A stretch of 34,863 bases of DNA. Source: an uncultured Oscillospiraceae bacterium (GTDB lineage Bacteria > Bacillota > Clostridia > Oscillospirales > Oscillospiraceae). Within the stretch, counting starts at the first letter, position 1; each line of letters opens with the position of its first letter. The stretch spans positions 1 to 34,863 of the forward strand of contig CAKTPM010000017.1 of NCBI GenBank assembly GCA_934591705.1. Reading direction: 5' to 3'. The notes beneath the pieces were generated by a model. It made no database searches and was not told the DNA's origin. It worked only from the letters and a program-made list of their open reading frames with translations. This document shows, one piece after another, positions 7,178-14,654 of the stretch. The position numbers and the translations under genes are program-made.

Positions 7178-7213
7178 CAAAAGCAGCGCCCCGGCCATGG
7201 CCGGGGCGCTGCT
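7178..7213 (-). terminator. Terminator of the dnaG-rpoD-cupin operon
   Basis: A perfect inverted repeat, AGCAGCGCCCCGGCC/GGCCGGGGCGCTGCT, is followed on the minus strand by TTTTGG. It is 10 bp beyond the cupin stop codon. Confidence 0.8.
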
Positions 7214-7223
7214 GAGCGAAGGG

Positions 7224-7559
7224 TCATCTGCTGTTCGGCAGCACACCGAAGAGCACCAGGGGGACCTCCCCGGTGTTGACGATGCTGTGGCTGCGGCCCT
7301 CCGGGCAGTAGGTGACGCTGCCGGGGGAAAGGGGGTATTCCGCGCCGTCATCTATGCACCTGCCGCTGCCGGAGAGAACATACACCACCTCGCAGTTGCC
7401 CTGGTGGGTGTGCAGGCCGATGCTGCTGCCCGGGGTCAGGGTGAGATGCACGATCCCGCCCATGGCAGGGTCCTGAAATTTGCGGATAAGGGCCTGGCCC
7501 TGACCGCCCTTGAAGCCGGGGACCACGGTCTCGGGCAGGGCGGAAAAGTCGATCCTCAT
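7224..7559 (-). CDS. Small cupin-domain protein
   Basis: This is a 111-aa single-domain cupin. The metal-binding motif 1 is visible as IGLHTHQGNCEVVYVLSGSG (two His and a Glu) and motif 2 as PLSPGSVTYCPEGRSHSIVN (His near residue 91). Such proteins bind a divalent metal in a beta barrel and may be isomerases, dioxygenases or sugar/small-molecule sensors. Nothing here identifies a substrate. The start codon lies 10 bp after the rpoD stop on the same strand, and the strong terminator comes after it. It is therefore almost certainly read with dnaG-rpoD, an unusual passenger for that operon. No clear Shine-Dalgarno is seen before it, so translation may be coupled to the end of rpoD. Confidence 0.85.
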   Translation of the reverse strand: MRIDFSALPETVVPGFKGGQGQALIRKFQDPAMGGIVHLTLTPGSSIGLHTHQGNCEVVYVLSGSGRCIDDGAEYPLSPGSVTYCPEGRSHSIVNTGEVPLVLFGVLPNSR

Positions 7560-7569
7560 GGCGTGGCCC

Positions 7570-8955
7570 TCAGTTCAGGAAGTCCTTGAGCTTCTTGCTG
7601 CGGCTGGGGTGGCGGAGCTTGCGCAGGGCCTTGGCCTCGATCTGCCGGATGCGCTCACGGGTGACATTGAACTCCTTGCCCACCTCCTCCAGGGTGCGGG
7701 TGCGGCCGTCCTCGATGCCGAAGCGGAGCTTCAGCACCTTCTCCTCCCGGGGGGTCAGGGTGGAGAGCACATCCACCAGCTGCTCCTTGAGCAGGGTGAA
7801 GCTGGCGGCCTCGGAGGGCTCGGAGGCCCCCTCATCGGGGATGAAATCCCCCAGGTGGCTGTCCTCCTCCTCGCCGATGGGCGTCTCCAGGGACACCGGC
7901 TCCTGGGCGATCTTCAGGATCTCCCGGACCTTGTCCACGGGCATGCCCATCTCCTCGGAGATCTCCTCCGGGGAGGGGTCATGGCCCAGCTCCTGAAGGA
8001 GCTGGCGGCTCACCCGGATGACCTTGTTGATGGTCTCCACCATATGTACCGGGATGCGGATGGTCCGTGCCTGGTCGGCGATGGCCCGGGTGATGGCCTG
8101 GCGGATCCACCAGGTGGCGTAGGTGGAGAATTTATAGCCCTTGGTGTAGTCGAACTTTTCCACGGCCTTGATGAGACCCAGGTTGCCCTCCTGGATGAGA
8201 TCCAGGAACAGCATCCCCCGGCCCACATAGCGCTTGGCGATGGAGACCACCAGCCGGAGGTTTGCCTCCGCCAGGGCCTTCTTGGCAGCCTCGCCCCGCT
8301 TGATGTCGGCCCGGAGCTTTGCCAACTCCTCCTGGGAGAGGGTCTCGCCGTTTTCCTCCGCCTCCTCCAGGCGCTCCTTGGCCAGGTGGCCGGCGGTCAT
8401 GTCCGTGGCCAGCTCTACCTCCTCATCGGCGGTGAGCAGGGGGACCTTGCCGATCTCCTTGAGGTACATGCGCACGGGGTCGTCGGTGTTGAAGCTGTCC
8501 ACCAGGGTGTTGGGATCCACCAGCTCCTCTTCCTCGATCTCGGCGATCTCCTCCAGAGGGGGCTCTATATCGTCCGGCAGCTCGGCCAAAAAGTCCTCGC
8601 TGCCCACCTCGATGCCCAGCAGCTCCAGAGAGTCGTAGACCTTGTCCATCTGGTCGCCCTCCAGATCCATCTCGTCCAGCACATCGCTGAGATCGGAGGA
8701 GTCCAGGCGGCCCTTCTTCTTGCCCTTGATGAGCAGCTCCTTGAGCTTTTCGTTGGCGTTGATCAGCGCCGCGGCGGGCAGGGAGGCAATGGTCTTTTCA
8801 TCCAGCTTGCCCTTGGAGACCTTCTTCTCAGCGTCCTTCTCGGCCTCTTTTTCAGGGGCCTTTTCGGCAGTCTGGACGGCCTGCTTATCGTCCTGGGCCA
8901 GGATGGCATCCGCCATTTCATTCAGCTGGGCGGCGGTCAGTTTCTCTTCACTCAT
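7570..8955 (-). CDS. rpoD: RNA polymerase primary sigma factor (sigma-A/sigma-70)
   Basis: The housekeeping sigma factor, 461 aa, recognises -10/-35 promoters like those seen throughout this window. Residues 1-50 are an Ala/Glu/Lys-rich low-complexity tail, followed by region 1.1 (about 55-125). Region 1.2 contains DDPVRMYLKEIGKVPLL. Region 2 contains NLRLVVSIAKRYVGRGM, then LDLIQEGNLGLIKAVEKFDY and FSTYATWWIRQAITRA. Region 3 contains ETINKVIRVSRQLLQELG. Region 4 contains LEEVGKEFNVTRERIRQIEAKALRKLRHP. Its ATG overlaps the dnaG stop by 4 bp (ATGA), so translation is coupled; GGAGG lies inside the end of dnaG. This is the dnaG-rpoD core of the macromolecular synthesis operon, without rpsU. Confidence 0.98.
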   Translation of the reverse strand: MSEEKLTAAQLNEMADAILAQDDKQAVQTAEKAPEKEAEKDAEKKVSKGKLDEKTIASLPAAALINANEKLKELLIKGKKKGRLDSSDLSDVLDEMDLEGDQMDKVYDSLELLGIEVGSEDFLAELPDDIEPPLEEIAEIEEEELVDPNTLVDSFNTDDPVRMYLKEIGKVPLLTADEEVELATDMTAGHLAKERLEEAEENGETLSQEELAKLRADIKRGEAAKKALAEANLRLVVSIAKRYVGRGMLFLDLIQEGNLGLIKAVEKFDYTKGYKFSTYATWWIRQAITRAIADQARTIRIPVHMVETINKVIRVSRQLLQELGHDPSPEEISEEMGMPVDKVREILKIAQEPVSLETPIGEEEDSHLGDFIPDEGASEPSEAASFTLLKEQLVDVLSTLTPREEKVLKLRFGIEDGRTRTLEEVGKEFNVTRERIRQIEAKALRKLRHPSRSKKLKDFLN

Positions 8956-10721
8956 GTGTGCGTTCCTCCGTATGTTTTTTTCTTTCGGTTATTGCTCATG
9001 GCCTTCTGCAGGGGGTCTGCGCCTTGGCGCTTTTCGGCCTCCTGCAGGATGATCTGTACATAATCGGCCAGGGCCTGGGCGGCGTTGGCCGGGGATTCCG
9101 GTTTTTGCAGCAGGGTGGTCAGGTGGCTCATCTCCTGGGAGCTCAGGGCGGCGGAAAGGGACGCCAGGCGGTTGCTGCCGCCCCGGTTGTCCCACAGCAG
9201 CGTAAAGATGCGGCCCAGCAGGGGACTGGAAAAATCCGCCTCCGCCAGGGGCGGCGCATGGGGGAAGACCGTGTCATCCTGGTAGAGGAGGCGGATAACG
9301 CCCTCCTCCGCCATGGCGCTGCGGAGATTGTCGTAGCGGATGCCCCGCTCCGCCGGCTGATTGGTGAGCGCAGGGCTCATCTCCCGGCGCTGCCGCTGCT
9401 GGCGATCCCGGTAGAGGCGGCGCTTCAAGGTGCGCTGCACCTCGGCGCGCATGGCGTCCGGGGAGAAGCCGGCGGCCTCGGCGGCCCGCACGGCGTAAAT
9501 GTCCCGCTCCACGGTATTCTCCAGCGTGCACAAAAGCTCGCTGATCTCCCGGGAGAAGGCCAGGCGCTGCTGGTCGTCGCTGAGATCGTATTTGCCCCGG
9601 ATCTGGGCAAAGCGGTAATCCGTGCCCTTGGCGCTGCCGTTCAGAAGGTTTTCAAAGGCATCGGGGCCGTGGGCCTTGATGAAGTCATCGGCATCCTGCT
9701 TCTGGGGCTGGCCGTCCACCATCTTATTGGGCAGCCGCAGCACCTTCACGGTGAACTCGCTGTTGCGCAGCATCTCCAGCACCCGCTGGGTGGCCATCTG
9801 GCCGGCGGCGTCGTTGTCGTAGCAGAGCACCAGCTCCTTGGTATAGCGGCTCAAAAGCCGGGTCTGCTCCACCGTCAGGGCCGTGCCCATGGAGGCCACG
9901 GCGTTGTCAAAGCCCGCCTGGTGCAGCGTCACCACATCCAGGTTCCCCTCGCAGAGGATGATGTTGGGCCGCTTGGTTTTTTTCGCCAGATTCAGGCCGT
10001 AGAGCACCCGGCGCTTGGAATAGACCGGGGTCTCGTTGGTATTTTTATACTTCGGTGAGTCCTCCGCCCGGATGACCCGGCTGCCGAAGCCCACTACATC
10101 CCCCCGGACATCGATGACTGGGAGAATGAGCCGGTCCCGGAAAAAGTCATAGAGGCCGCCCTGCTTGTTCTGCACCGCCAGGCCCGCCTTCAGAAGCTCG
10201 GTTTTGGTGTAGCCCTTGGCGGTCATAGCCCGCAGGAGCCCGTCCCATTCCGCCGGGGCGGCCCCCATGCCGAAGCGCACGGCAATGCCCTTGCGGATCC
10301 GGCGGCGGTCTAAGTAGTCCCGTACGGCGGCTCCCTGGGGGGACTGGAGGACCTCATAGTAGTAGCGGGCAGCATCCCGGTTTAAGTCCAGAAGGCGCCG
10401 CCGCAGCTTGTCCAGTCCGTCGCTTCCGGCGTCCTCGGGCACCTCCATGTTCGCCCGCTTGGCCAAAAACCGCACGGCGTCCGGAAAGGAGAGATTCTCC
10501 ATCTCCATGATGAAGTTGATGACGCCGCCGCCCTTCTTGCAGCCGAAGCAGTGGTAGATCTGCTTGGCGGGGGACACGGAGAAGGAGGGGGTCTTTTCGT
10601 TGTGGAAGGGGCAGCAGGCCCAGAGGTTGCCGCCCTTGGGCGTCAGGGTGACATAGCTGCTCACCACATCCGCAATGTCACTGCGGGCGACCAGCTCATC
10701 CAAAAAGGACTGAGGGAACAT
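8952..10721 (-). CDS. dnaG: DNA primase
   Basis: DnaG makes RNA primers at the replication fork with the DnaB-family helicase. The protein has 589 aa, the normal length. The N-terminal CHC2 zinc finger is complete (C37, H40, C58, C61 in CCPFHNEKTPSF and YHCFGCKKGG). The catalytic core (about residues 110-240) is followed by the TOPRIM domain: NIILCEGNLDVVTLHQAGFD (catalytic Glu) and LVLCYDNDAAGQMATQ (the two metal-binding Asp). The last ~150 residues are the divergent helicase-binding part. The ATG at 10721 is chosen because AAGGAGG precedes it; the frame is open further upstream but into an AT-rich non-coding leader. It overlaps rpoD by 4 bp. Confidence 0.98.
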   Translation of the reverse strand: MFPQSFLDELVARSDIADVVSSYVTLTPKGGNLWACCPFHNEKTPSFSVSPAKQIYHCFGCKKGGGVINFIMEMENLSFPDAVRFLAKRANMEVPEDAGSDGLDKLRRRLLDLNRDAARYYYEVLQSPQGAAVRDYLDRRRIRKGIAVRFGMGAAPAEWDGLLRAMTAKGYTKTELLKAGLAVQNKQGGLYDFFRDRLILPVIDVRGDVVGFGSRVIRAEDSPKYKNTNETPVYSKRRVLYGLNLAKKTKRPNIILCEGNLDVVTLHQAGFDNAVASMGTALTVEQTRLLSRYTKELVLCYDNDAAGQMATQRVLEMLRNSEFTVKVLRLPNKMVDGQPQKQDADDFIKAHGPDAFENLLNGSAKGTDYRFAQIRGKYDLSDDQQRLAFSREISELLCTLENTVERDIYAVRAAEAAGFSPDAMRAEVQRTLKRRLYRDRQQRQRREMSPALTNQPAERGIRYDNLRSAMAEEGVIRLLYQDDTVFPHAPPLAEADFSSPLLGRIFTLLWDNRGGSNRLASLSAALSSQEMSHLTTLLQKPESPANAAQALADYVQIILQEAEKRQGADPLQKAMSNNRKKKTYGGTHT

Positions 10722-10789
10722 CTCCGGGCCTCCTTTCACAAAAATATCCTCTACAAGTACTATATACGAAATATCTTTCCGTTTCCCTC

Positions 10790-10805
10790 TTTTTTCGCGA
10801 AAAAA
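10790..10805. promoter_or_regulatory. Perfect 16-bp palindrome upstream of dnaG
   Basis: TTTTTTCGCGAAAAAA is a perfect palindrome 69-84 bp before the dnaG start, in the 189-bp gap between dnaG and cca that otherwise holds only a leader and the cca terminator. No T-rich tail or loop typical of a terminator accompanies it, so it looks more like a dimeric-protein operator. The bound factor is unknown. Confidence 0.45.
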
Positions 10806-10853
10806 TGAAAAAAGAGAGCTTTTGTCCTTTTTTCGTCTGTCTGCGGCCCGCCG

Positions 10854-10884
10854 AAAAGCGGAGACAGCCGCAGCCATCTCCGCT
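10854..10884 (-). terminator. Terminator of cca
   Basis: On the minus strand AGCGGAGA...TCTCCGCT forms the stem and is followed by TTTTCGG. It begins about 27 bp after the cca stop. Confidence 0.72.
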
Positions 10885-10910
10885 GATTTATCCGTTGGGC
10901 CGGGCGGCTT

Positions 10911-12242
10911 TTACCCTTCCTCCGCCGAGAGCTTCTTTTCCGCCAGAGCCAGAAGAACCGCGTGCTCATTGGGGGCGGCGCCGTCCAAAACCTGCTCCAG
11001 CAGATAGCGGAGCATGGCCCCGATGTCCGGGCCCCGGAGACCCAAGTCCATCATGTCCCGGCCATTCACCGCCAGCTGCCTGAGGGAAAAGCAGGCGTCC
11101 TGGGCCAAAAGGGACTCCATCAGTGCCATTACGCCGTCGATCTGGCTCAGGCGGCTGCGGTAGGCGGGGGCCTGGGCCAGATTGTCCGCCCGCTTCACCT
11201 GGGCCAGGTCCCGGAGAGCTTGCTCCCCCAACCTGTGCAGGGCCCGGCGCACGGCGGCGGGGGTACACTGCACCTCCCGGTCGTGCCACTCCACCAGGGT
11301 GATGACCCGCCGGGCGGTATCGTTGTCCAGCCGCAGGTCCCGGCACACCCGCCGGGCGATCTCCCCGCTGAGGCGGGCGTGACCGTAGAAGTGGCCCACG
11401 CCCTTTTCGTCCACGGTGAAGGCGGCGGGCTTCCCCAAGTCGTGGAGCAGCATGGTCAGGCGCACCGCCACATCCTTAGGCGCGGCGGCCACGGTGCGCA
11501 CCGTGTGCTCCCAGACATTGTAGACATGGTGGAAGTTGCGCTGGTCAAAGCCCACGCTGGGCAGAATATCCGGCAAAAACACCCCCAGCACATCGGGGTA
11601 GGTGAGAAGGATGTCCGCCGCATTGTCTCCGCAGAGGAGCTTGCACAGCTCGTCCCGCAGCCGCTCCGGGGAGATGTACCGCAGGTCCTCCTTCTGCTGC
11701 CGCAGGGCCAGGGCGGTTTTCTCCTCGATGGAAAAGCCCAGCACCGCGGCGAACCGCAGGCAGCGCATGATGCGCAGGGCATCCTCCCGGAAGCGTTCCC
11801 GGGGCTCGCCCACGCAGCGCAAAAGCCCCCGGCGCAGATCCTCCGCCCCGCCGAAGGGGTCGGTGATGACGCCCCGGCCGTCCATGGCCATGGCGTTTAC
11901 GGTGAAGTCCCGGCGGCTTAAGTCCTCCCGGAGGGTGTCGGCAAAGGTCACGGCGTCCGGGTGGCGGTGGTCCCGATAGGCGGTCTCCCGGCGGAAGGTG
12001 GTGACCTCGATGGCCGCCTCCTGCCACAGCACCGTCACCGTGCCGTGCTGCAGGCCCGTGGGGATGGCGTAGCCGCCGAAGCGGGAGAGCACCTGCTGGG
12101 GGCGGGCGGAGGTGGTCACATCCCAGTCGTGGGGCGCTTTGCCCATCTGCATATCCCGCACGCAGCCCCCCACCAAATAGGCCGCGAAGCCCGCCTGCTC
12201 CATTTCCTGCAAGAAGCTGCGGATATTGCCGGGAATTTCCAT
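10911..12242 (-). CDS. cca: CCA tRNA nucleotidyltransferase (class II, with HD domain)
   Basis: This enzyme adds or repairs the 3' CCA end of tRNAs. The 443-aa protein has the nucleotidyltransferase head first: LVGGCVRDMQMGKAPHDWDV with metal-binding DWD, then RRDFTVNAMAMD and the FREDALRIMRCLRFAA neck that chooses C or A. A central HD-type domain (LTMLLHDLGKPAAFTVDEKG, HARLSGEIARRVCRDLRLD) and a helical tail follow. The ATG at 12242 is chosen for the AAAGGGGG ribosome site. The frame remains open upstream but crosses the promoter. It is divergent from murC with overlapping promoters. A hydrolytic activity of the HD domain is known in some family members and cannot be judged here. Confidence 0.95.
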   Translation of the reverse strand: MEIPGNIRSFLQEMEQAGFAAYLVGGCVRDMQMGKAPHDWDVTTSARPQQVLSRFGGYAIPTGLQHGTVTVLWQEAAIEVTTFRRETAYRDHRHPDAVTFADTLREDLSRRDFTVNAMAMDGRGVITDPFGGAEDLRRGLLRCVGEPRERFREDALRIMRCLRFAAVLGFSIEEKTALALRQQKEDLRYISPERLRDELCKLLCGDNAADILLTYPDVLGVFLPDILPSVGFDQRNFHHVYNVWEHTVRTVAAAPKDVAVRLTMLLHDLGKPAAFTVDEKGVGHFYGHARLSGEIARRVCRDLRLDNDTARRVITLVEWHDREVQCTPAAVRRALHRLGEQALRDLAQVKRADNLAQAPAYRSRLSQIDGVMALMESLLAQDACFSLRQLAVNGRDMMDLGLRGPDIGAMLRYLLEQVLDGAAPNEHAVLLALAEKKLSAEEG

Positions 12243-12272
12243 GGAAGCGCCCCCTTTCGTCAAAAACGCGCA

Positions 12273-12301
12273 TTGCACTTTCTCAATGACTGTATTATAA
12301 T
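12273..12301 (+). promoter_or_regulatory. Promoter of murC-ybaK
   Basis: TTGCAC (12273-12278), a 17-bp spacer and a perfect TATAAT (12296-12301) lie about 50 bp before the murC start. Confidence 0.8.
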
Positions 12302-12322
12302 CAAATGGCTTTAGAATTGCAA
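12294..12322 (-). promoter_or_regulatory. Promoter of cca, overlapping the murC promoter
   Basis: On the minus strand TTGCAA (12322-12317), a 17-bp spacer and TATAAT (12299-12294) lie about 50 bp before the cca start. The -10 uses the same palindromic ATTATAAT as the murC promoter on the other strand. Confidence 0.72.
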
Positions 12323-12349
12323 TCGGTGTATGCAGGAGGAATGAAAACA

Positions 12350-13744
12350 ATGATGCATCCCGCGGAGAATATCAAAAAATACCTGCGCCCCGGCGTCACG
12401 GCCCACCTGGCCGGCATCGGCGGCGTCTCCATGTGCGCCCTGGCGGAGATGCTCCAGGGCATGGGCGTGGCCGTCCAGGGCAGCGACATGGCGGAGAGCC
12501 CCGCCGTGGAGCACCTGCGCAGCGTGGGCATCCCGGTGGCCATCGGCCACAGCGCGGAGAATTTGGGCCGCTGCGATTTGGTCATCCGCACCGCCGCCAT
12601 CCACGACAACAACCCTGAGATCGCCGGGGCCATCGCCCGGGGCATCCCGGTGTACGAGCGGGCCCAGGCCCTGGGAGCCATCATGCAGGGCTATCAAAAC
12701 GCCCTTTGCATCGCCGGCACCCACGGCAAGACCACCACCACCTCCATGGCCACCCATATCTTCATGGCCGCCCAAAGCGACCCCACGGTGATGATCGGCG
12801 GCACCCTGCCCCTGCTGGGCAAGGGCTACCGGGTGGGGAAGGGGGACACCATCATTCTGGAGAGCTGTGAATACTGCAACTCCTTCCTGAACTTCTTCCC
12901 CACGGTGGCGGTGCTTCTGAATGTGGCCGCCGACCACCTGGACTTCTTCCGGGATCTGGCGGACATCGAGCACAGCTTCCGCCGCTTTGCCGAGCTTGTG
13001 CCCTCTCGGGGCTTTGTGGTGGCGAATTTTGATGATCCCGGCTGCCGGGAGGCCCTGGCGGGCCTGGAGCGGCCCATCTTCTGGTGCAGCGTCAGGGACC
13101 ATGGCTGCGAGTGCCATGCGGACAATGTGGCGTTTTTCGATGGACTGCCGGAGTTCGATGTGGTCATCCGGGGGAGGGTCTATGCCCATGTGGCCCTGCC
13201 CATCCCCGGCAAGCACAACATCTCCAACGCCCTGGCCGCCGCCGCGAGCGCCTATCTGCTGGGCATCCCCGGTGAGGCGGTGGAGCGGGGCCTGCGGGGC
13301 TTCCACGGCGCCGGCCGCCGCTTTGAGCACAAGGGCACCTTCCGGGGGGCGGAGGTCTATGACGACTATGCCCACCATCCCGATGAGCTCCGCGCCCTTC
13401 TGACCATGGCCGCCGCCATGCCCCACCGGCGCATCCTCTGCGCCTTCCAGCCCCATACCTATACCCGCACCCACTCCCTTTTCTCCCGCTTCGTGGAGGA
13501 GCTGCGCGTGCCGGATGTGGCCATTCTGGCGGAAATTTATGCCGCCCGGGAGAAAAATGACCTGGGCATCTCCTCCCGGGATCTGTGCCGGGAGATACCC
13601 GGCAGCATCTACTGCCCCACGCTGGCGGATGTCACCGACACCCTGGCGGAGCTGGCTCAGCCCGGCGATCTCATCCTGACCGTGGGCGCCGGCGACATCT
13701 ATAAGGCCGGGGAAGAATTACTGAAAAGAGAGGATAGAGCATGA
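12350..13744 (+). CDS. murC: UDP-N-acetylmuramate--L-alanine ligase
   Basis: MurC adds the first amino acid of the peptidoglycan stem peptide in the cytoplasm, using ATP. It is 464 aa long. The N-terminal UDP-binding Rossmann domain starts at AHLAGIGGVSMCALAEML (about residues 15-35), the Mur ligase P-loop is CIAGTHGKTTTTSMA, and the central domain has ESCEYCNSFLNFFP and NVAADHLDFF. The C-terminal domain shows YDDYAHHPDELRALL and CAFQPHTYTRT. Three in-frame ATGs lie close together. I take 12350 because GGAGGA ends 9 bp upstream, whereas the one at 12341 abuts the ribosome site. Its stop overlaps the next gene by 4 bp. A nearby alr provides D-Ala for the same pathway but is a separate transcript. 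Confidence 0.97.
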   Translation: MMHPAENIKKYLRPGVTAHLAGIGGVSMCALAEMLQGMGVAVQGSDMAESPAVEHLRSVGIPVAIGHSAENLGRCDLVIRTAAIHDNNPEIAGAIARGIPVYERAQALGAIMQGYQNALCIAGTHGKTTTTSMATHIFMAAQSDPTVMIGGTLPLLGKGYRVGKGDTIILESCEYCNSFLNFFPTVAVLLNVAADHLDFFRDLADIEHSFRRFAELVPSRGFVVANFDDPGCREALAGLERPIFWCSVRDHGCECHADNVAFFDGLPEFDVVIRGRVYAHVALPIPGKHNISNALAAAASAYLLGIPGEAVERGLRGFHGAGRRFEHKGTFRGAEVYDDYAHHPDELRALLTMAAAMPHRRILCAFQPHTYTRTHSLFSRFVEELRVPDVAILAEIYAAREKNDLGISSRDLCREIPGSIYCPTLADVTDTLAELAQPGDLILTVGAGDIYKAGEELLKREDRA

Positions 13745-14274
13745 TCTCGGAAGTGTTTGAAGGCGCCCCTGCGGAGGTGCGCGAGCCGGCGGAGCAGCGG
13801 GTGTACGATACGCTGCAAAACCTGCAGATCCCCTTCACCCGGGTGGATCACGAGCCGGCCTTTACCATGGAGGCCTGTGTGGACATCTCCCGGGCTCTGG
13901 GGGTGAGCGTGTGCAAGAACCTTCTGCTGACGCCCCGGAACAAGAGCGCCTATTATCTTTACTGCACCGAGCCGGAGAAGCCCTTTTCCACCAAGGATTT
14001 CAGCAAGGCCATCGGCTCTTCGCGTTTAAGCTTTGCCTCCGAGGAGGATCTGCAGGCCCTTCTGGGCGTCGCCCCCGGCAGCGCCTCTATTCTGGGTCTC
14101 ATGAACGATAGCGCTCATCGGGTGACCCTGGTGCTGGACAAAAGCGTGGCGGAGGCGGAGTTCTTCGGCTGCCACCCCTGCCGCAACACCTCCACGCTGA
14201 AGCTGAAAACGGCGGATGTGCTCCACCGCTTTTTGCCCGCCGTGGGCTATGAGCCGGTGATTTTGGAGCTCTGA
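13741..14274 (+). CDS. YbaK/ProX-type aminoacyl-tRNA editing (deacylase) protein
   Basis: This 177-aa protein belongs to the YbaK/EbsC/PrdX group, stand-alone homologues of the INS editing domain of prolyl-tRNA synthetase. They hydrolyse mischarged tRNAs such as Ala-tRNA-Pro. Diagnostic stretches are FTRVDHEPAFTMEACVDI, VCKNLLLTPRNKSAYYLYCT (with the conserved Lys), KDFSKAIGSSRLSFASEEDL, LGVAPGSASILGLMND and FFGCHPCRNTSTLKLKT. The order and length fit the PrdX (ProX) subgroup of clostridia. Its ATG overlaps the murC stop (ATGA), so it is translationally coupled to murC. The family is secure; the precise tRNA substrate is inferred. Confidence 0.9.
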   Translation: MISEVFEGAPAEVREPAEQRVYDTLQNLQIPFTRVDHEPAFTMEACVDISRALGVSVCKNLLLTPRNKSAYYLYCTEPEKPFSTKDFSKAIGSSRLSFASEEDLQALLGVAPGSASILGLMNDSAHRVTLVLDKSVAEAEFFGCHPCRNTSTLKLKTADVLHRFLPAVGYEPVILEL

Positions 14275-14290
14275 AGCCCTGCCCGGCGGC

Positions 14291-14319
14291 TTGACGCCCG
14301 CGGAAAAACACGGTATACT
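14291..14319 (+). promoter_or_regulatory. Promoter of the small membrane protein at 14348
   Basis: TTGACG and TATACT are separated by 17 bp and lie about 30 bp before the start codon. Confidence 0.78.
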
Positions 14320-14347
14320 GGGGCCATCCCACTGTAGGAGGCAAGCT

Positions 14348-14557
14348 ATGGAATTTGTGGCAATGATCGGGCTCATCTTTGTCCCGCTGATCCTTTTGCT
14401 GTTCACCGGCTGGTTCTATGTCCGCTGGCAGAATGAGCACGAGGACGAGGAACGGGCCCTGCAGGATAAAAAGCGCTTCCGGGGCTGCGCCATCGCCGCG
14501 GTGGTGGCTGCCGCCGTGTTTTTGATCCTGCGCATCATCTTCCCCTTTACGGCGTGA
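14348..14557 (+). CDS. Small two-helix membrane protein, function unknown
   Basis: This 69-aa protein has a hydrophobic segment at residues 4-24 (VAMIGLIFVPLILLLFTGWF), a charged middle (RWQNEHEDEERALQDKKRF) and a second hydrophobic segment at about 47-66 (CAIAAVVAAAVFLILRIIF). That is a helical hairpin with a very acidic-then-basic loop. TAGGAGG lies 7 bp before the ATG, and a near-consensus promoter sits just upstream. It is therefore an independent gene rather than a tail of the murC operon. I do not recognise the family. Confidence 0.75.
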   Translation: MEFVAMIGLIFVPLILLLFTGWFYVRWQNEHEDEERALQDKKRFRGCAIAAVVAAAVFLILRIIFPFTA

Positions 14558-14562
14558 ATAGC

Positions 14563-14595
14563 AAAGGACTCTCCGGCACCGGCCGGAGGGTCCTT
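14563..14595 (+). terminator. Terminator after the small membrane protein
   Basis: AAAGGAC.CTCCGG pairs with CCGGAG.GTCCTTT. The T run is short, so the hairpin at 14610-14640 probably backs it up. Confidence 0.55.
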
Positions 14596-14609
14596 TACTG
14601 CCTGCGGAA

Positions 14610-14640
14610 AAAAGGAAGCCGGGGAGGCCGGCTTCCTTTT
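14610..14640. terminator. Bidirectional terminator between the small membrane protein and ywlG
   Basis: AAAAGGAAGCCGG and CCGGCTTCCTTTT form a perfect 13-bp stem with loop GGAGG. T tails occur on both strands, so it also serves the convergent ywlG gene. Confidence 0.85.
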
Positions 14641-14654
14641 TCTCATAGGATGAT

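Noticed and set aside
6960..7200. Mobile-element end or attachment site beside the LRR gene (AGCTTGTG repeated at 7156-7177)
   Set aside because: The 8-bp direct repeat is too short, has no partner copy at the left edge near 5860, and no recombinase gene is present.
10722..10877. N-terminal extension of dnaG
   Set aside because: AT-rich sequence with a palindrome and no primase similarity; AAGGAGG sits before the ATG at 10721.
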